This document shows, piece after piece, positions 16,950 to 26,382 of a DNA stretch of 64,000 nt (the stretch's first letter is position 1; every line of letters begins with the position of its first letter). The notes under the pieces were generated by a model that ran no database searches, was not told where the DNA came from, and saw only the letters and a list, made by a program, of their open reading frames with translations. The DNA lies in contig CP107926.1 of NCBI GenBank assembly GCA_036015235.1, positions 3,724,001 through 3,788,000 of the forward strand, in the 5' to 3' direction. The position numbers and the translations under genes were made by a program. The stretch comes from Streptomyces sp. NBC_00433. Its GTDB lineage: Bacteria; Actinomycetota; Actinomycetes; Streptomycetales; Streptomycetaceae.

Positions 16950-17926
16950 CTGTTGACCGCGGCGAGCACGTAGAGCGCGCCCCAGGCCAGGCCGATCACC
17001 ACGAGGGCGCGGTCGCGCAGCAGGACGTCCTCGGGGGCGCCGGCCGAGCCGGCGTCGGCGAAGACCGCGTAGCGCAGCACCGACAGGATGAACGGGATCA
17101 TCGAGAGCTGGCGCCACGGCAGCAGCCCGGAGGCCTTACCGCCGGTCTCCATCGCCCACAGGCAGTAGGCCAGCACACCCACGCCCGCCGCCAGTTGCCA
17201 CACGAAGCGCAGGTAGCCCGAGGTGTATTCGCCGAGCAGCGCGCGCGTGGCGCCGACATCGCCGCCCTCGCCCGAGACCAGCACCAGTTCCGAGTAGCGC
17301 TTGGCCGCCACCATGAACAGCGCGCAGAAGCCGGAGGTGATGAGGAACCAGCGGGACAGGCCGATGCCGAGGGCGACCCCGCCGGCCATCGCGCGCATCA
17401 GGAAGCCGGTGGTGACGATCACCAGGTCGACCACCAGCATGTGCTTGAGCCACACGCAGTAGGCGAGCTGCATGACCACATAGCCGGCCAGCAGGCCCGC
17501 GGTGTCGGCGTTGCAGGTCAGCGCGGCGGTGACGGGCGCGGCCACCGCGAGCACCCCGCCCGCGGCATAGGCCGCGCCGACGGGCACCTGTCCGCAGGCC
17601 ACCGGACGCCGCCGCTTGACCGGGTGGGCCCGGTCGGCGTCGGCGTCCCGGGCGTCGTTGATCAGGTAGACGGCCGACGCGCACGCGGTGAAGAGCACCA
17701 GCACGACGCCGAGCTGGACGGAGTCGCGCAGCGACAGCAGCCGCCCCGCGGCGAAGGGCGCGGCGAGCACCAGCCCGTTCTTGACCCACTGCCGCGGCCG
17801 CGCGGTCCGTACCAGGCCCCCGGTCAGTCCCCGCGGGGGCTTCTCCCCCGCCACGGCCCCGCCCGCCGCGGCGGACCCGGCGGACTCCTCGACCAGCACG
17901 GCTGAGGGTTCACCCACGGGACCCAC
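16946..17926 (-). CDS. Decaprenyl-phosphate phosphoribosyltransferase (UbiA superfamily)
   Basis: 326 aa integral membrane prenyltransferase. The Asp-rich motif NDARDADADRAHPVKRRRP (Asn90 onward) is the form found in mycobacterial Rv3806c (UbiA/DppR), which transfers 5-phosphoribose from PRPP to decaprenyl phosphate, rather than the quinone-type NDxxDxxxD alone. About eight hydrophobic helices follow. Starts at GTG 17926 (or GTG 17917), overlapping the PAP2 phosphatase by about 17 nt, and overlaps gtrA by 4 nt. Together with PAP2, DprE1 and DprE2 this gives a full route to a decaprenyl-phosphoryl-arabinofuranose-like donor. Confidence 0.88.
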   Translation of the reverse strand: MGPVGEPSAVLVEESAGSAAAGGAVAGEKPPRGLTGGLVRTARPRQWVKNGLVLAAPFAAGRLLSLRDSVQLGVVLVLFTACASAVYLINDARDADADRAHPVKRRRPVACGQVPVGAAYAAGGVLAVAAPVTAALTCNADTAGLLAGYVVMQLAYCVWLKHMLVVDLVIVTTGFLMRAMAGGVALGIGLSRWFLITSGFCALFMVAAKRYSELVLVSGEGGDVGATRALLGEYTSGYLRFVWQLAAGVGVLAYCLWAMETGGKASGLLPWRQLSMIPFILSVLRYAVFADAGSAGAPEDVLLRDRALVVIGLAWGALYVLAAVNR

Positions 17927-18890
17927 CGCCCGCGGCCGCGGCGGCGGACGGCACGAGGGGCGCGGCAGCGGCGGCGGCCACCGACCGGAGGCCCGCGCCG
18001 GGCGTCGTGCCGGCTGCCCGCAGGACGCGTGCCACGGCGGACCGCGCGCCCGAGCCGGGCAGCACATGCGCGGCGACCGCGGCGACGGACCGGGCGCCCG
18101 AGCCGGTGACGGCGAACCGGGCGGCGGCCGCGGCTCCCGGCAGGACGTGCCAGGCGGTTCCCGGGGGTCCCCCGGCGCCCAGCGTCCAGTTGCGGCCCGC
18201 CCGAGCCGCGGCGGCTCCGAGCAGGGCGCCGCAGGCGACGTCGCTCGGGTAGTGGACCCCGGCGACGAGCCGGGAGACGCATATGGCGGCCGCCAGGACG
18301 GGCACGGTGGCCGCGCCGGGGAGCAGCGCGCCGAAGGCGACGACGGCGGCGGCCGAGGACGCGGCATGGGAGGAGGGGAAGCTGTGCCGCCCGGCGGTCC
18401 GCACGAGGGGCGCGGCCCCGGCGATACGCGGACGGGGGCGCCTCACCAGCCGCTTGACCCCCATGCTCGCCACATGCGCGGCGGCGACGACGGCGGTGGC
18501 ACGTACCCAGGCGTGGCGCCGCTCGCTGTCGCCGAGTGCGCCCGCGGCCCCCGCGGCGACCCACACGGCACCGTGCTCGCCGGTCAGCCCGAGCACCCGG
18601 ACGGCGTTGGCGATCCGCGGGTCGCTGCCACAGTCCCGCAGGAGCCCGACCACCCGCAGGTCGAGGCGGGCGGCAGGCGTGACGCGGGCCTTGGGCAGGG
18701 CGGCGTCGAAGGGTGTGCGGGGGGCCGGGCGCCTCGGTCCGTTCGGCCCGGCGTCGCGGGGCGGGCGTCCCCCGTCGGGGCCCGGCGCGGCTGCCAGGTC
18801 CCGGGAGGGGCCGGGCGGGCCGGACGGGAGCGGGGTGGTGGGCCGGGATATCGAGGTGCCGCGCTGTGCGGCGGAGTCGGATCGGCGCAT
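17910..18890 (-). CDS. PAP2 family phosphatase, probable decaprenyl-phosphoribose-5-phosphate phosphatase
   Basis: 326 aa. The three acid-phosphatase motifs are present: KRLVRRPRPR, FPSSHAAS, and SRLVAGVHYPSD. The N-terminal 55 residues and the C-terminal 100 are Ala/Gly/Pro-rich and weakly conserved. ATG 18890 follows GGAGGGAG; the ATG at 18926 has no such site. Position directly before the UbiA transferase matches mycobacterial Rv3807c-Rv3806c, where the phosphatase removes the 5-phosphate of decaprenyl-phosphoryl-phosphoribose. First gene of a four-gene operon, divergent from dprE1. Confidence 0.87.
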   Translation of the reverse strand: MRRSDSAAQRGTSISRPTTPLPSGPPGPSRDLAAAPGPDGGRPPRDAGPNGPRRPAPRTPFDAALPKARVTPAARLDLRVVGLLRDCGSDPRIANAVRVLGLTGEHGAVWVAAGAAGALGDSERRHAWVRATAVVAAAHVASMGVKRLVRRPRPRIAGAAPLVRTAGRHSFPSSHAASSAAAVVAFGALLPGAATVPVLAAAICVSRLVAGVHYPSDVACGALLGAAAARAGRNWTLGAGGPPGTAWHVLPGAAAAARFAVTGSGARSVAAVAAHVLPGSGARSAVARVLRAAGTTPGAGLRSVAAAAAAPLVPSAAAAAGGGSRG

Positions 18891-18926
18891 CTGCGGTTTT
18901 CTCCCTCCGCGTGTGGTCCGCGGCAT

Positions 18927-19191
18927 GTCCGCGGGGCGGGTCCCGCGGCGGTGGCCGCGTGTCCCGGTCCCGCGGGTGCGGCCGCGGGTCGTCCGCGGAG
19001 CTCTTCCGCGGTGCGCACGCCGGGCGTGCGCGCACCGTCCGCACGCGGGGTGCGAGGTGCCGCACCGCGATGCGTCCAGCCCCGGGTTATTACCGTGCGG
19101 GCCACCCGCTCACGCAGCGACACTCACCCTTTACGGTGAGAAACGCCGCATAACCCCCTTTTGGTATCTTCCGGGCGATACGGTCAGCGAT
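18927..19191. promoter_or_regulatory. Divergent promoter region between PAP2 operon and dprE1
   Basis: 265 nt without a gene. The dprE1-proximal half is AT-richer and has a hairpin CTCACC...GGTGAG (19125-19142), GGTATCTTCC and AT-rich TATCTT/GATACG elements that could be promoter parts; no confident -35/-10 pair is identified. An earlier antisense frame across the region is not protein-like. Confidence 0.4.
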
Positions 19192-20574
19192 ATGCCCGTA
19201 CCCTTCGCCGCCGACTCCCCCACCGAGACCACGTCCGTCACCGGTTGGGGCCGTACCGCGCCCAGCTCCGCGCAGGTGCTGCGCCCCGGGTCGTACGAGG
19301 AGGCGGTGCGTGCCGTGCGCGAGTGCGGCGGGCGCGGGACGATCGCCCGCGGGCTCGGGCGGGCGTACGGGGACGCGGCGCAGAATGCCGGGGGCGCGGT
19401 CCTGGACATGACGGGTCTGGACCGCATCCATGAGATCGACGCGGTCAACGGCCTGGTGGTGTGCGACGCGGGGGTGTCGCTGCACCGCCTGATGCAGGTG
19501 CTGCTGCCGCTCGGCTGGTTCGTCCCCGTCTCCCCCGGCACCCGCTATGTGACCGTCGGCGGCGCGATCGGCGCCGACATCCACGGCAAGAACCACCACA
19601 CCTCCGGCTCCTTCAGCCGCCATGTCCGCGCCATCGAGCTGCTCACCGGCGACGGCGAGACCCGGCTGGTCACCCCGGAGGACGAGCCCGACCTCTTCTG
19701 GGCGACGGCCGGCGGCATGGGCCTGACCGGTGTCGTGCTGGCCGCCACCATCGAGCTGCTGCCGGTGGAGACGTCACTGATGACGGTGGACACCGAGCGG
19801 GCCACCGACCTGGACGACCTGATGGCCAGGCTCACCGCGGACGACCACCGCTACCGCTACTCGGTCGCCTGGATCGACCTGCTCGCGCGCGGCGCGAAGA
19901 CCGGCCGCGCGGTGCTGACCCGCGGCGACCACGCCCCGCTCGACGCGCTGCCGCCCCGCCTGCGCGCCGAACCGCTGGCCTTCAGGACCGGTGCCCGCCT
20001 CCCCGCGGCCCCCCGCTTCCTGCCCGAGGGCCTGCTCACCCGCCGCAGCGTCGGCCTCTTCAACGAGTTCTGGTATCGCAAGGCGCCGCGCGAGCAGCGC
20101 GGCAGGCTGCAGAAGCTGTCGTCGTTCTTCCACCCGCTGGACGGCCTGCCGGAGTGGAACCGGATCTACGGCCGCGGCGGCTTCGTGCAGTACCAGTTCG
20201 TCGTCGGACACGGCGAGGAGGACGCGCTGCGCCGTATCGTGCGCCGCATCGGCTCCCGCCGCTGCCCGTCCTTCCTGGCGGTGCTCAAGCGCTTCGGCGA
20301 CGCCGACCCCGGCTGGCTGTCCTTCCCGGTCCCCGGCTGGACCCTGGCCCTGGACATCCCGGCCACCCTCCCGGGCCTGGCCGCCTTCCTCGACGAGCTG
20401 GACGACGAGGTGGCGGCCGCCGGCGGCCGCGTCTACCTGGCCAAGGACGCCCGGCTGCGCCCCGACGTGCTCGCCAGGATGTATCCGCGCCTCGACGCCT
20501 TCCGCGAGCTGCGCACCCGCTACGACCCGCGCGGCGCCATCACCTCCGACCTCGCCCGCCGGCTGGGCGTATGA
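19192..20574 (+). CDS. dprE1: DprE1-type FAD oxidoreductase (decaprenyl-phosphoribose 2'-epimerase subunit)
   Basis: 460 aa vanillyl-alcohol-oxidase-family flavoenzyme that oxidises the 2'-OH of polyprenyl-phosphoryl ribose. The FAD-binding N-terminal domain has RGLGRAYGDAAQ and GGAIGADIHGKNHH (His131 equals mycobacterial His132). The C-terminal substrate domain has IYGRGGFVQYQFV, VLKRFGD, LSFPVPGW and YLAKDARL with the catalytic Lys. The residue equivalent to Cys387, to which benzothiazinone drugs couple covalently, is alanine here (Ala386 in WTLALDIP). ATG 19192 is chosen on homology; it has no good ribosome site. dprE2 follows after 22 nt. Confidence 0.92.
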   Translation: MPVPFAADSPTETTSVTGWGRTAPSSAQVLRPGSYEEAVRAVRECGGRGTIARGLGRAYGDAAQNAGGAVLDMTGLDRIHEIDAVNGLVVCDAGVSLHRLMQVLLPLGWFVPVSPGTRYVTVGGAIGADIHGKNHHTSGSFSRHVRAIELLTGDGETRLVTPEDEPDLFWATAGGMGLTGVVLAATIELLPVETSLMTVDTERATDLDDLMARLTADDHRYRYSVAWIDLLARGAKTGRAVLTRGDHAPLDALPPRLRAEPLAFRTGARLPAAPRFLPEGLLTRRSVGLFNEFWYRKAPREQRGRLQKLSSFFHPLDGLPEWNRIYGRGGFVQYQFVVGHGEEDALRRIVRRIGSRRCPSFLAVLKRFGDADPGWLSFPVPGWTLALDIPATLPGLAAFLDELDDEVAAAGGRVYLAKDARLRPDVLARMYPRLDAFRELRTRYDPRGAITSDLARRLGV

Positions 20575-20596
20575 CCCCGACTTCCGTGGAGAGCCC

Positions 20597-21352
20597 ATGA
20601 AGGACGCCTTCGGCGCGCCGCAGTCCCTGCTGATCCTCGGCGGCACCTCCGAGATCGGCCTCGCGACCGCCCGCCGCCTGATCACCCGCAGGACGCGCAC
20701 GGTCTTCCTGGCCGGCCGCCCCTGCGAGCGGCTGGAGGCCGCCGCCGAGTCGCTGCGTGCGATCGGCGCGCTCGTCACGACCGTCCCCTTCGACGCGCTC
20801 GACACCGCCTCGCACGAGACCGTCCTCGGCAAGGTCTTCGCCGAGGACGACATCGACATGGTGCTGCTCGCCTTCGGTGTGCTGGGCGACCAGGCCCGCG
20901 ACGAGCAGGACCCGCCGGCCGCCGTCCACGTCGCCCAGGTCAACTACACCGGCGCCGTCTCCGCCGCCCTGGTCAGCGCGGCCGCCCTGCAGACCCAGGG
21001 CCACGGCTCCCTGGTCGTCCTCTCCTCGGTCGCCGCCGAGCGCCCCCGCCGCGCCAACTTCATCTACGGCAGCAGCAAAGCGGGCCTCGACGCCTTCTGC
21101 CAGGGCCTGTCCGACGCCATGCACGGCTCGGGTGTGCATGTGATGACGGTCAGGCCCGGCTTCGTCCACACCCGCATGACCGAGGGCCGCCCCGCCACCC
21201 CGCTGTCCAGCACCCCGGGCGAGGTCGCCACCGCCATCGAGCTGGGCCTGCGCCGCCGCAGCACCACGATCTGGGTCCCCGGCACGCTCCGCCTGGTGAT
21301 GGCGGCCATCCGCCACCTCCCCCGCCCCGTCTTCCGCCGTCTCCCCGTCTGA
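20597..21352 (+). CDS. dprE2: DprE2-type short-chain reductase (decaprenyl-phospho-2-keto-arabinose reductase)
   Basis: 251 aa SDR. Nucleotide-binding LILGGTSEIGLATARRL near residue 12, catalytic VVLSSVAAERPRRANFIYGSSKAGL with the Y-x-x-x-K. It reduces the keto intermediate made by DprE1 to the arabinose configuration. ATG 20597 has GGAGAG at 20588-20593. Co-transcribed with dprE1; the pair is divergent from the transferase/phosphatase operon. Confidence 0.92.
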   Translation: MKDAFGAPQSLLILGGTSEIGLATARRLITRRTRTVFLAGRPCERLEAAAESLRAIGALVTTVPFDALDTASHETVLGKVFAEDDIDMVLLAFGVLGDQARDEQDPPAAVHVAQVNYTGAVSAALVSAAALQTQGHGSLVVLSSVAAERPRRANFIYGSSKAGLDAFCQGLSDAMHGSGVHVMTVRPGFVHTRMTEGRPATPLSSTPGEVATAIELGLRRRSTTIWVPGTLRLVMAAIRHLPRPVFRRLPV

Positions 21353-21460
21353 GCGCCCACCCGCACCGAAGCCGTCCCGGCGAGCGGGCCGGTGGGTGCC
21401 ACTTGCTGTGGCGTCGCTTTCCTTCCCGCCTCGTCGACCAGCCACCCACACGGCGCAACT

Positions 21461-21545
21461 GTGGAGTCCGTAACAGCACCGCGCAGGGAGTGGCGGGGAA
21501 CTGTGCGCTCAGCCGCAGCGAACCGCACCTGTCGAGTCCGTGACC
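21461..21545. repeat. Intergenic repeat with a 20-bp inverted partner at 24712-24731
   Basis: GTGGAGTCCGTAACAGCACC at 21461-21480 is the exact reverse complement of 24712-24731. The two face each other across rocD, trpS and the 2H phosphoesterase gene. The following CAGCCGCAGCG, CGCACCTGTC and GAGTCCGTGACC are degenerate parts of the dispersed repeat seen elsewhere in the window. Confidence 0.7.
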
Positions 21546-21546
21546 C

Positions 21547-22791
<1,245 letters not shown>

Positions 22792-22996
22792 GTGCGTACT
22801 CCGTTCGTCGTGCGTCAGGAGCCAGGCCCATGCCTGGGAGCGGGGCGGGGTGTGCCCCTGGGGCCGTGCTGCCCCATTTCTATCGTCGCTCAGCGGTGAT
22901 GGCGTGAAACCTTACGGCGAAAACGTCCTCCCGTCGCAGATCCGCCCGTTTCGATCAGGGGTGTGGGACCGTGCGCCGACCTGAGAGAATGGGGGC

Positions 22997-24010
22997 ATGG
23001 CCCTCGAACGTCCCCGCGCCCTCTCGGGCATCCAGCCCACCGCCGGCTCCTTCCACCTGGGGAATTACCTCGGTGCGATCCGGCAGTATGTGGCGCTCCA
23101 GGAGTCGCACGACGCGTTCTACATGGTCGTGGACCTGCATGCGATCACTGTCCCGCAGGACCCGGCGGAGCTGCGCGCCAACACGCGGCTCGCGGCCGCC
23201 CAGCTGCTGGCCGCGGGGCTGGACCCGGACCGCTGCACCCTGTTCATCCAGAGCCATGTGCCCGAGCACGCGCAGCTCGGCTGGGTGATGAACTGCATCA
23301 CGGGCTTCGGCGAGGCCTCCCGGATGACGCAGTTCAAGGACAAGTCCGCCAAGCAGGGCGCCGACCGCGCCACGGTCGGCCTGTTCACGTACCCGATCCT
23401 GCAGGTCGCCGACATCCTGCTCTACCAGGCCGACAGCGTCCCGGTCGGCGAGGACCAGCGCCAGCACATCGAGCTGACCCGCGACCTGGCCGAGCGTTTC
23501 AACGGCCGCTACGGACAGACGTTCACCATTCCGGCGCCGCACATTGTGCGCGAGGTCGCGAAAATCTACGACCTCCAGGACCCGACCGCGAAGATGAGCA
23601 AGTCGGCGGCGTCCCCGAAGGGCCTGGTCAACCTGCTGGACGACCCGAAGGTCTCGGCGAAGAAATTCCGGAGCGCGGTCACCGACACCGACACGGTCAT
23701 CCGGTATGACGAAACGGAAAAGCCGGGCGTCAGCAATCTGCTCACTATTCACTCCGCCCTCACCGGTACCGGAATTCCGGAACTGGAACAGCAGTACGAG
23801 GGCAAGGGCTACGGTGCGCTCAAGACCGACCTCGCGGACATCTTCGTGGAGTGGGTCACACCGTTCCACGAGCGTACGAGGGAGTATCTGGGGGACCCGG
23901 AGACCCTGGACTCCGTCCTCGCCAAGGGCGCCGAGAAGGCCAGGGCCGTCGCGGCCGAGACGCTGGCGGCGGCGTACGAGCGGATGGGCCTGGTGCCGGC
24001 CAAGCACTGA
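22997..24010 (+). CDS. trpS: Tryptophanyl-tRNA synthetase
   Basis: 337 aa class I synthetase charging tRNA-Trp. HIGH-type motif [10 protein letters not shown] near residue 18 and KMSKS-type AKMSKS at about 197; normal full length. ATG 22997. Syntenic with S. coelicolor SCO4839, the housekeeping, indolmycin-sensitive TrpRS; the resistant paralogue SCO3334 lies elsewhere there. The gene is slightly less GC-biased than its neighbours in the middle section, consistent with a highly conserved sequence. Confidence 0.96.
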   Translation: MALERPRALSGIQPTAGSFHLGNYLGAIRQYVALQESHDAFYMVVDLHAITVPQDPAELRANTRLAAAQLLAAGLDPDRCTLFIQSHVPEHAQLGWVMNCITGFGEASRMTQFKDKSAKQGADRATVGLFTYPILQVADILLYQADSVPVGEDQRQHIELTRDLAERFNGRYGQTFTIPAPHIVREVAKIYDLQDPTAKMSKSAASPKGLVNLLDDPKVSAKKFRSAVTDTDTVIRYDETEKPGVSNLLTIHSALTGTGIPELEQQYEGKGYGALKTDLADIFVEWVTPFHERTREYLGDPETLDSVLAKGAEKARAVAAETLAAAYERMGLVPAKH

Positions 24011-24110
24011 GCGCCCTTGCGCGAGCGGCGGTGACAACGGGGATACGGGGTACGCACGACGCTGACGACGGCGACGACCTGTGCCGTCGGCACCGACCTG
24101 GGGGAAAGGG

Positions 24111-24698
24111 GTGAACGCCTTGGAGACCACCACGACGATCGGCGTGTCCATCGCGGTCCCGGAGCCGTACGGACGGCTCCTCCAGGACCGGCGCGCGGGC
24201 TTCGGCGATCCGGCCGCGTACGCCATCCCCACGCACGTCACCTTGCTGCCCCCCACCGACGTCGGCGTCGCCGACCTGCCCGCCTTCCGCCGCCACCTGG
24301 CCCAGGTCGCGGCGGACAGCCACCCCTTCCCGATGCGCCTGCGCGGCACCGACACCTTCCGGCCGCTCTCCCCGGTGGTCTACGTCCGCCTCGCCGAGGG
24401 CGCCAACGTCTGCGACGGCCTTCAGGAACTGGTCAGGTCCGGCCCCGTCGAGCGGGACCTGCAATTCCCGTACCACCCGCACGTCACCGTCGCCCACGGC
24501 ATCCCCGAGGCCGCGATGGATCGCGCGCAGCGCGAGCTCGCCGACTTCTCCGCGGATTGGCTGGCCGCCGGCTTCGCCCTCTACGAGCAGGGCGGTGACG
24601 GGGTGTGGCGCAAGATGCGTGACTACCCTTTCGCAGCGGAGGTCCCTTCGGTCCCGCACCAGTCCGTCCCGGCCCCGCGTGAGGCGACGCGCCTCTGA
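24111..24698 (+). CDS. 2H phosphoesterase (2'-5' RNA ligase superfamily)
   Basis: 195 aa. Two H-x-T signatures, THVTLLPP (near residue 42) and PHVTVAHG (near 126), form the catalytic pair of the 2H superfamily, which hydrolyses cyclic phosphodiesters of RNA ends or small nucleotides. GTG 24111 follows GGGGGAAAG closely; the TTG four codons later is an alternative. It starts 100 nt after trpS and may be read through from it. Physiological substrate unknown. Confidence 0.85.
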   Translation: MNALETTTTIGVSIAVPEPYGRLLQDRRAGFGDPAAYAIPTHVTLLPPTDVGVADLPAFRRHLAQVAADSHPFPMRLRGTDTFRPLSPVVYVRLAEGANVCDGLQELVRSGPVERDLQFPYHPHVTVAHGIPEAAMDRAQRELADFSADWLAAGFALYEQGGDGVWRKMRDYPFAAEVPSVPHQSVPAPREATRL

Positions 24699-25042
24699 AC
24701 AGCCCCCGCGGGGTGCTGTTACGGACTCCACGGTGCCGCTGCGTGGGGGCTTGTCGCGCAGTTCTCCCCCAGGGCTTCGCGTGGGGGTACCCCCACGCGC
24801 CCCTGAGGTAGCAGCCTCCTCCTGTGCCATGCGTTCGCCCCTGGGTGAGCGTTTTTTAGGGGCGCGGGGAACTGCGCGACCAGCCGCAGCGGACCGCAAC
24901 TGTGAACGCGACAGGACGAGGCTGCCACCTCAGGGGCGCGGCCAGCCACGACGGCGGCCGCGGGCAAGCAATGCACCGTAAGGGGGCAGGGGCGCATGCA
25001 AGCGCAACGGCGACCCCCGCGGGGGAGCCGTAAGGTCGGGGG
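24699..25042. repeat. Intergenic region made of dispersed Streptomyces-type repeat pieces
   Basis: 344 nt without a gene. Contains the right arm of the 20-bp inverted repeat (24712-24731), the 23-nt block AGGGGCGCGGGGAACTGCG plus CGAC (24858-24880) that recurs exactly at 32341-32363, a hairpin (CGCGTGGGGGTACCCCCACGCG at 24777-24798, a near-perfect palindrome also present in altered form at 51460-51479), and a degraded copy of the TGCCCCTTGCGGTGCGT core in reverse (about 24966-24986). Confidence 0.75.
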
Positions 25043-25885
25043 GTGATCGTTGGGATGGTGGCGGGGCTGGGGGCGGCGGGGTGCTTCGGGGTGGCCTCCG
25101 TGCTGCAAGCACGTGGCGCACGCGCGGCGCAGCCGGGAAGCGGGTCAGGCGTGGACACCCGGCTGCTCGCGCGGGCACTGGCCCAGCGCGAGTACATCGC
25201 CGGCCTCGCACTCGACGGCATCGGCTTCGCCCTGGAACTGGTGGCCTTGCTGACGCTGCCGATCTACGCGGTCGGCGCCGCGCTCGCCGCGAGCCTCGCG
25301 GTGACCGCGGTCGCCGCGTCCCGGCTGCTGGGGGTGACGCTGCAAGGGGCCGAGTGGGGCGCCGTGGGGGCGGTCTGCGGCGGTCTGGCGCTGCTCGGAC
25401 TGGCCGCGGGCGGTGAGGGCGACGGCCATGGCGGTCCGGCCCTGCGGTGGGGCACGCTGGCCGCGGCGGGCGCGGTGCTGCTGGTGGGAGCCGCGGGTGG
25501 GCGCCTGCCGGGGCGGGCGCGAGCCGCCGTGCTGGGGTTGGGCGCCGGGCTCGGCTTCGGGGTGGTCGAGGTGGCGGTACGGCTCGTGGACGGCGTGACC
25601 GGCCCGGCGCTCTACGCCCTGCTGCTCGGCGGCGGCGCCGCCTTCCTGTTGCTGACCTCGGCCCTGAGCCAGGGCTCGGTCACCACGGCGACCGCGGGAA
25701 TGGTCATCGGGGAGACGGTCGGCCCGGCCCTGGTGGGCGTCCTGGCGCTGGACGACCGCACCCGGGCGGGCTGGGCGCCGGCCGCGGTGGCGGGCTTCGG
25801 GCTGGCCGTGGCGGGCGCCCTGGTGCTGGCCCGCTTCGGTGAGGGCGGCACTACGACCGCGTCGCCGGCGACATCCGGCACGTGA
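25043..25885 (+). CDS. Multi-spanning membrane protein, EamA/DMT-like
   Basis: 280 aa with about nine to ten hydrophobic helices in two halves (VAGLGAAGCFGVASVLQA; YAVGAALAASLAVTAVAA; ATAGMVIGETVGPALVGVLAL), the arrangement of drug/metabolite transporter-type proteins called SCO-type integral membrane proteins. The substrate is unknown. GTG 25043 is the first start; ATG 25055 (MVAGLGAAG) is equally possible. Its 3' end overlaps the convergent AhpD-like gene by 35 nt. Confidence 0.75.
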   Translation: MIVGMVAGLGAAGCFGVASVLQARGARAAQPGSGSGVDTRLLARALAQREYIAGLALDGIGFALELVALLTLPIYAVGAALAASLAVTAVAASRLLGVTLQGAEWGAVGAVCGGLALLGLAAGGEGDGHGGPALRWGTLAAAGAVLLVGAAGGRLPGRARAAVLGLGAGLGFGVVEVAVRLVDGVTGPALYALLLGGGAAFLLLTSALSQGSVTTATAGMVIGETVGPALVGVLALDDRTRAGWAPAAVAGFGLAVAGALVLARFGEGGTTTASPATSGT

Positions 25886-26333
25886 CGCCGATGCGGTTCC
25901 AGGCGTTCATCGCCACGCCCATCGCGATGAGCCGCGGCATCTCGTCCTCGTCGAAGAGCTTCGCGGCCTCGTCGTAGACGTCGTCGGGCACGCCGTGGGT
26001 GCCCAGGTGGGTCATCGCCTCGGCAAGGGCGAGGGCGGCGCGTTCGCGTGCGGTGAAGAAGGGCGTCTCGCGCCACACGGTCAGGCCGTACAGCTTCTGC
26101 TCGGACACGCCGACCTTGCGCGCGTCGGCGCTGTGCTTGTCGACGCAGAAGGCGCAGCCGTTGATTTGCGAGATCCGGACCCTGACGAGTTCGCGTACCA
26201 CCGGGTCAAGGCCCAGGGCCGCGGCCTTGTCGAGGGCGAACATCGCCTGGTAGAAGTCCGGCGCCTTGTCCATCAGGTCGATCCGTCGTACCGGTGCGGG
26301 AACGGCTGCGTCAGCCGGGGGAATCGTGGTCAT
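25851..26333 (-). CDS. Carboxymuconolactone decarboxylase / AhpD-like family protein
   Basis: 160 aa. The redox motif C-x-x-C-x-x-x-H is present as Cys60, Cys63 and His67 (CAFCVDKHSAD), with the preceding LVRVRISQINGC helix, as in AhpD-type peroxidase partners. It probably reduces hydroperoxides or acts in a related thiol reaction. ATG 26333. Divergent from a MocR regulator with only 49 nt between them, the standard layout for a regulator and its target. Confidence 0.88.
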   Translation of the reverse strand: MTTIPPADAAVPAPVRRIDLMDKAPDFYQAMFALDKAAALGLDPVVRELVRVRISQINGCAFCVDKHSADARKVGVSEQKLYGLTVWRETPFFTARERAALALAEAMTHLGTHGVPDDVYDEAAKLFDEDEMPRLIAMGVAMNAWNRIGVTCRMSPATRS

Positions 26334-26351
26334 GCAGCCACCGTATGCGCG

Positions 26352-26377
26352 AAGTGGCACCGCCTCGTGGTCCACTT
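26352..26377. promoter_or_regulatory. Inverted repeat between AhpD-like gene and MocR regulator
   Basis: AAGTGG (26352-26357) and CCACTT (26372-26377) are perfect 6-bp arms, extendable to about 10 bp with two mismatches, in the 49-nt divergent gap. It is the likely operator for the MocR protein. Confidence 0.6.
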
Positions 26378-26382
26378 GGGGC

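Noticed and set aside
24699..25042. Insertion sequence remnant
   Set aside because: No transposase coding fragment or target duplication; it matches the dispersed intergenic repeat.
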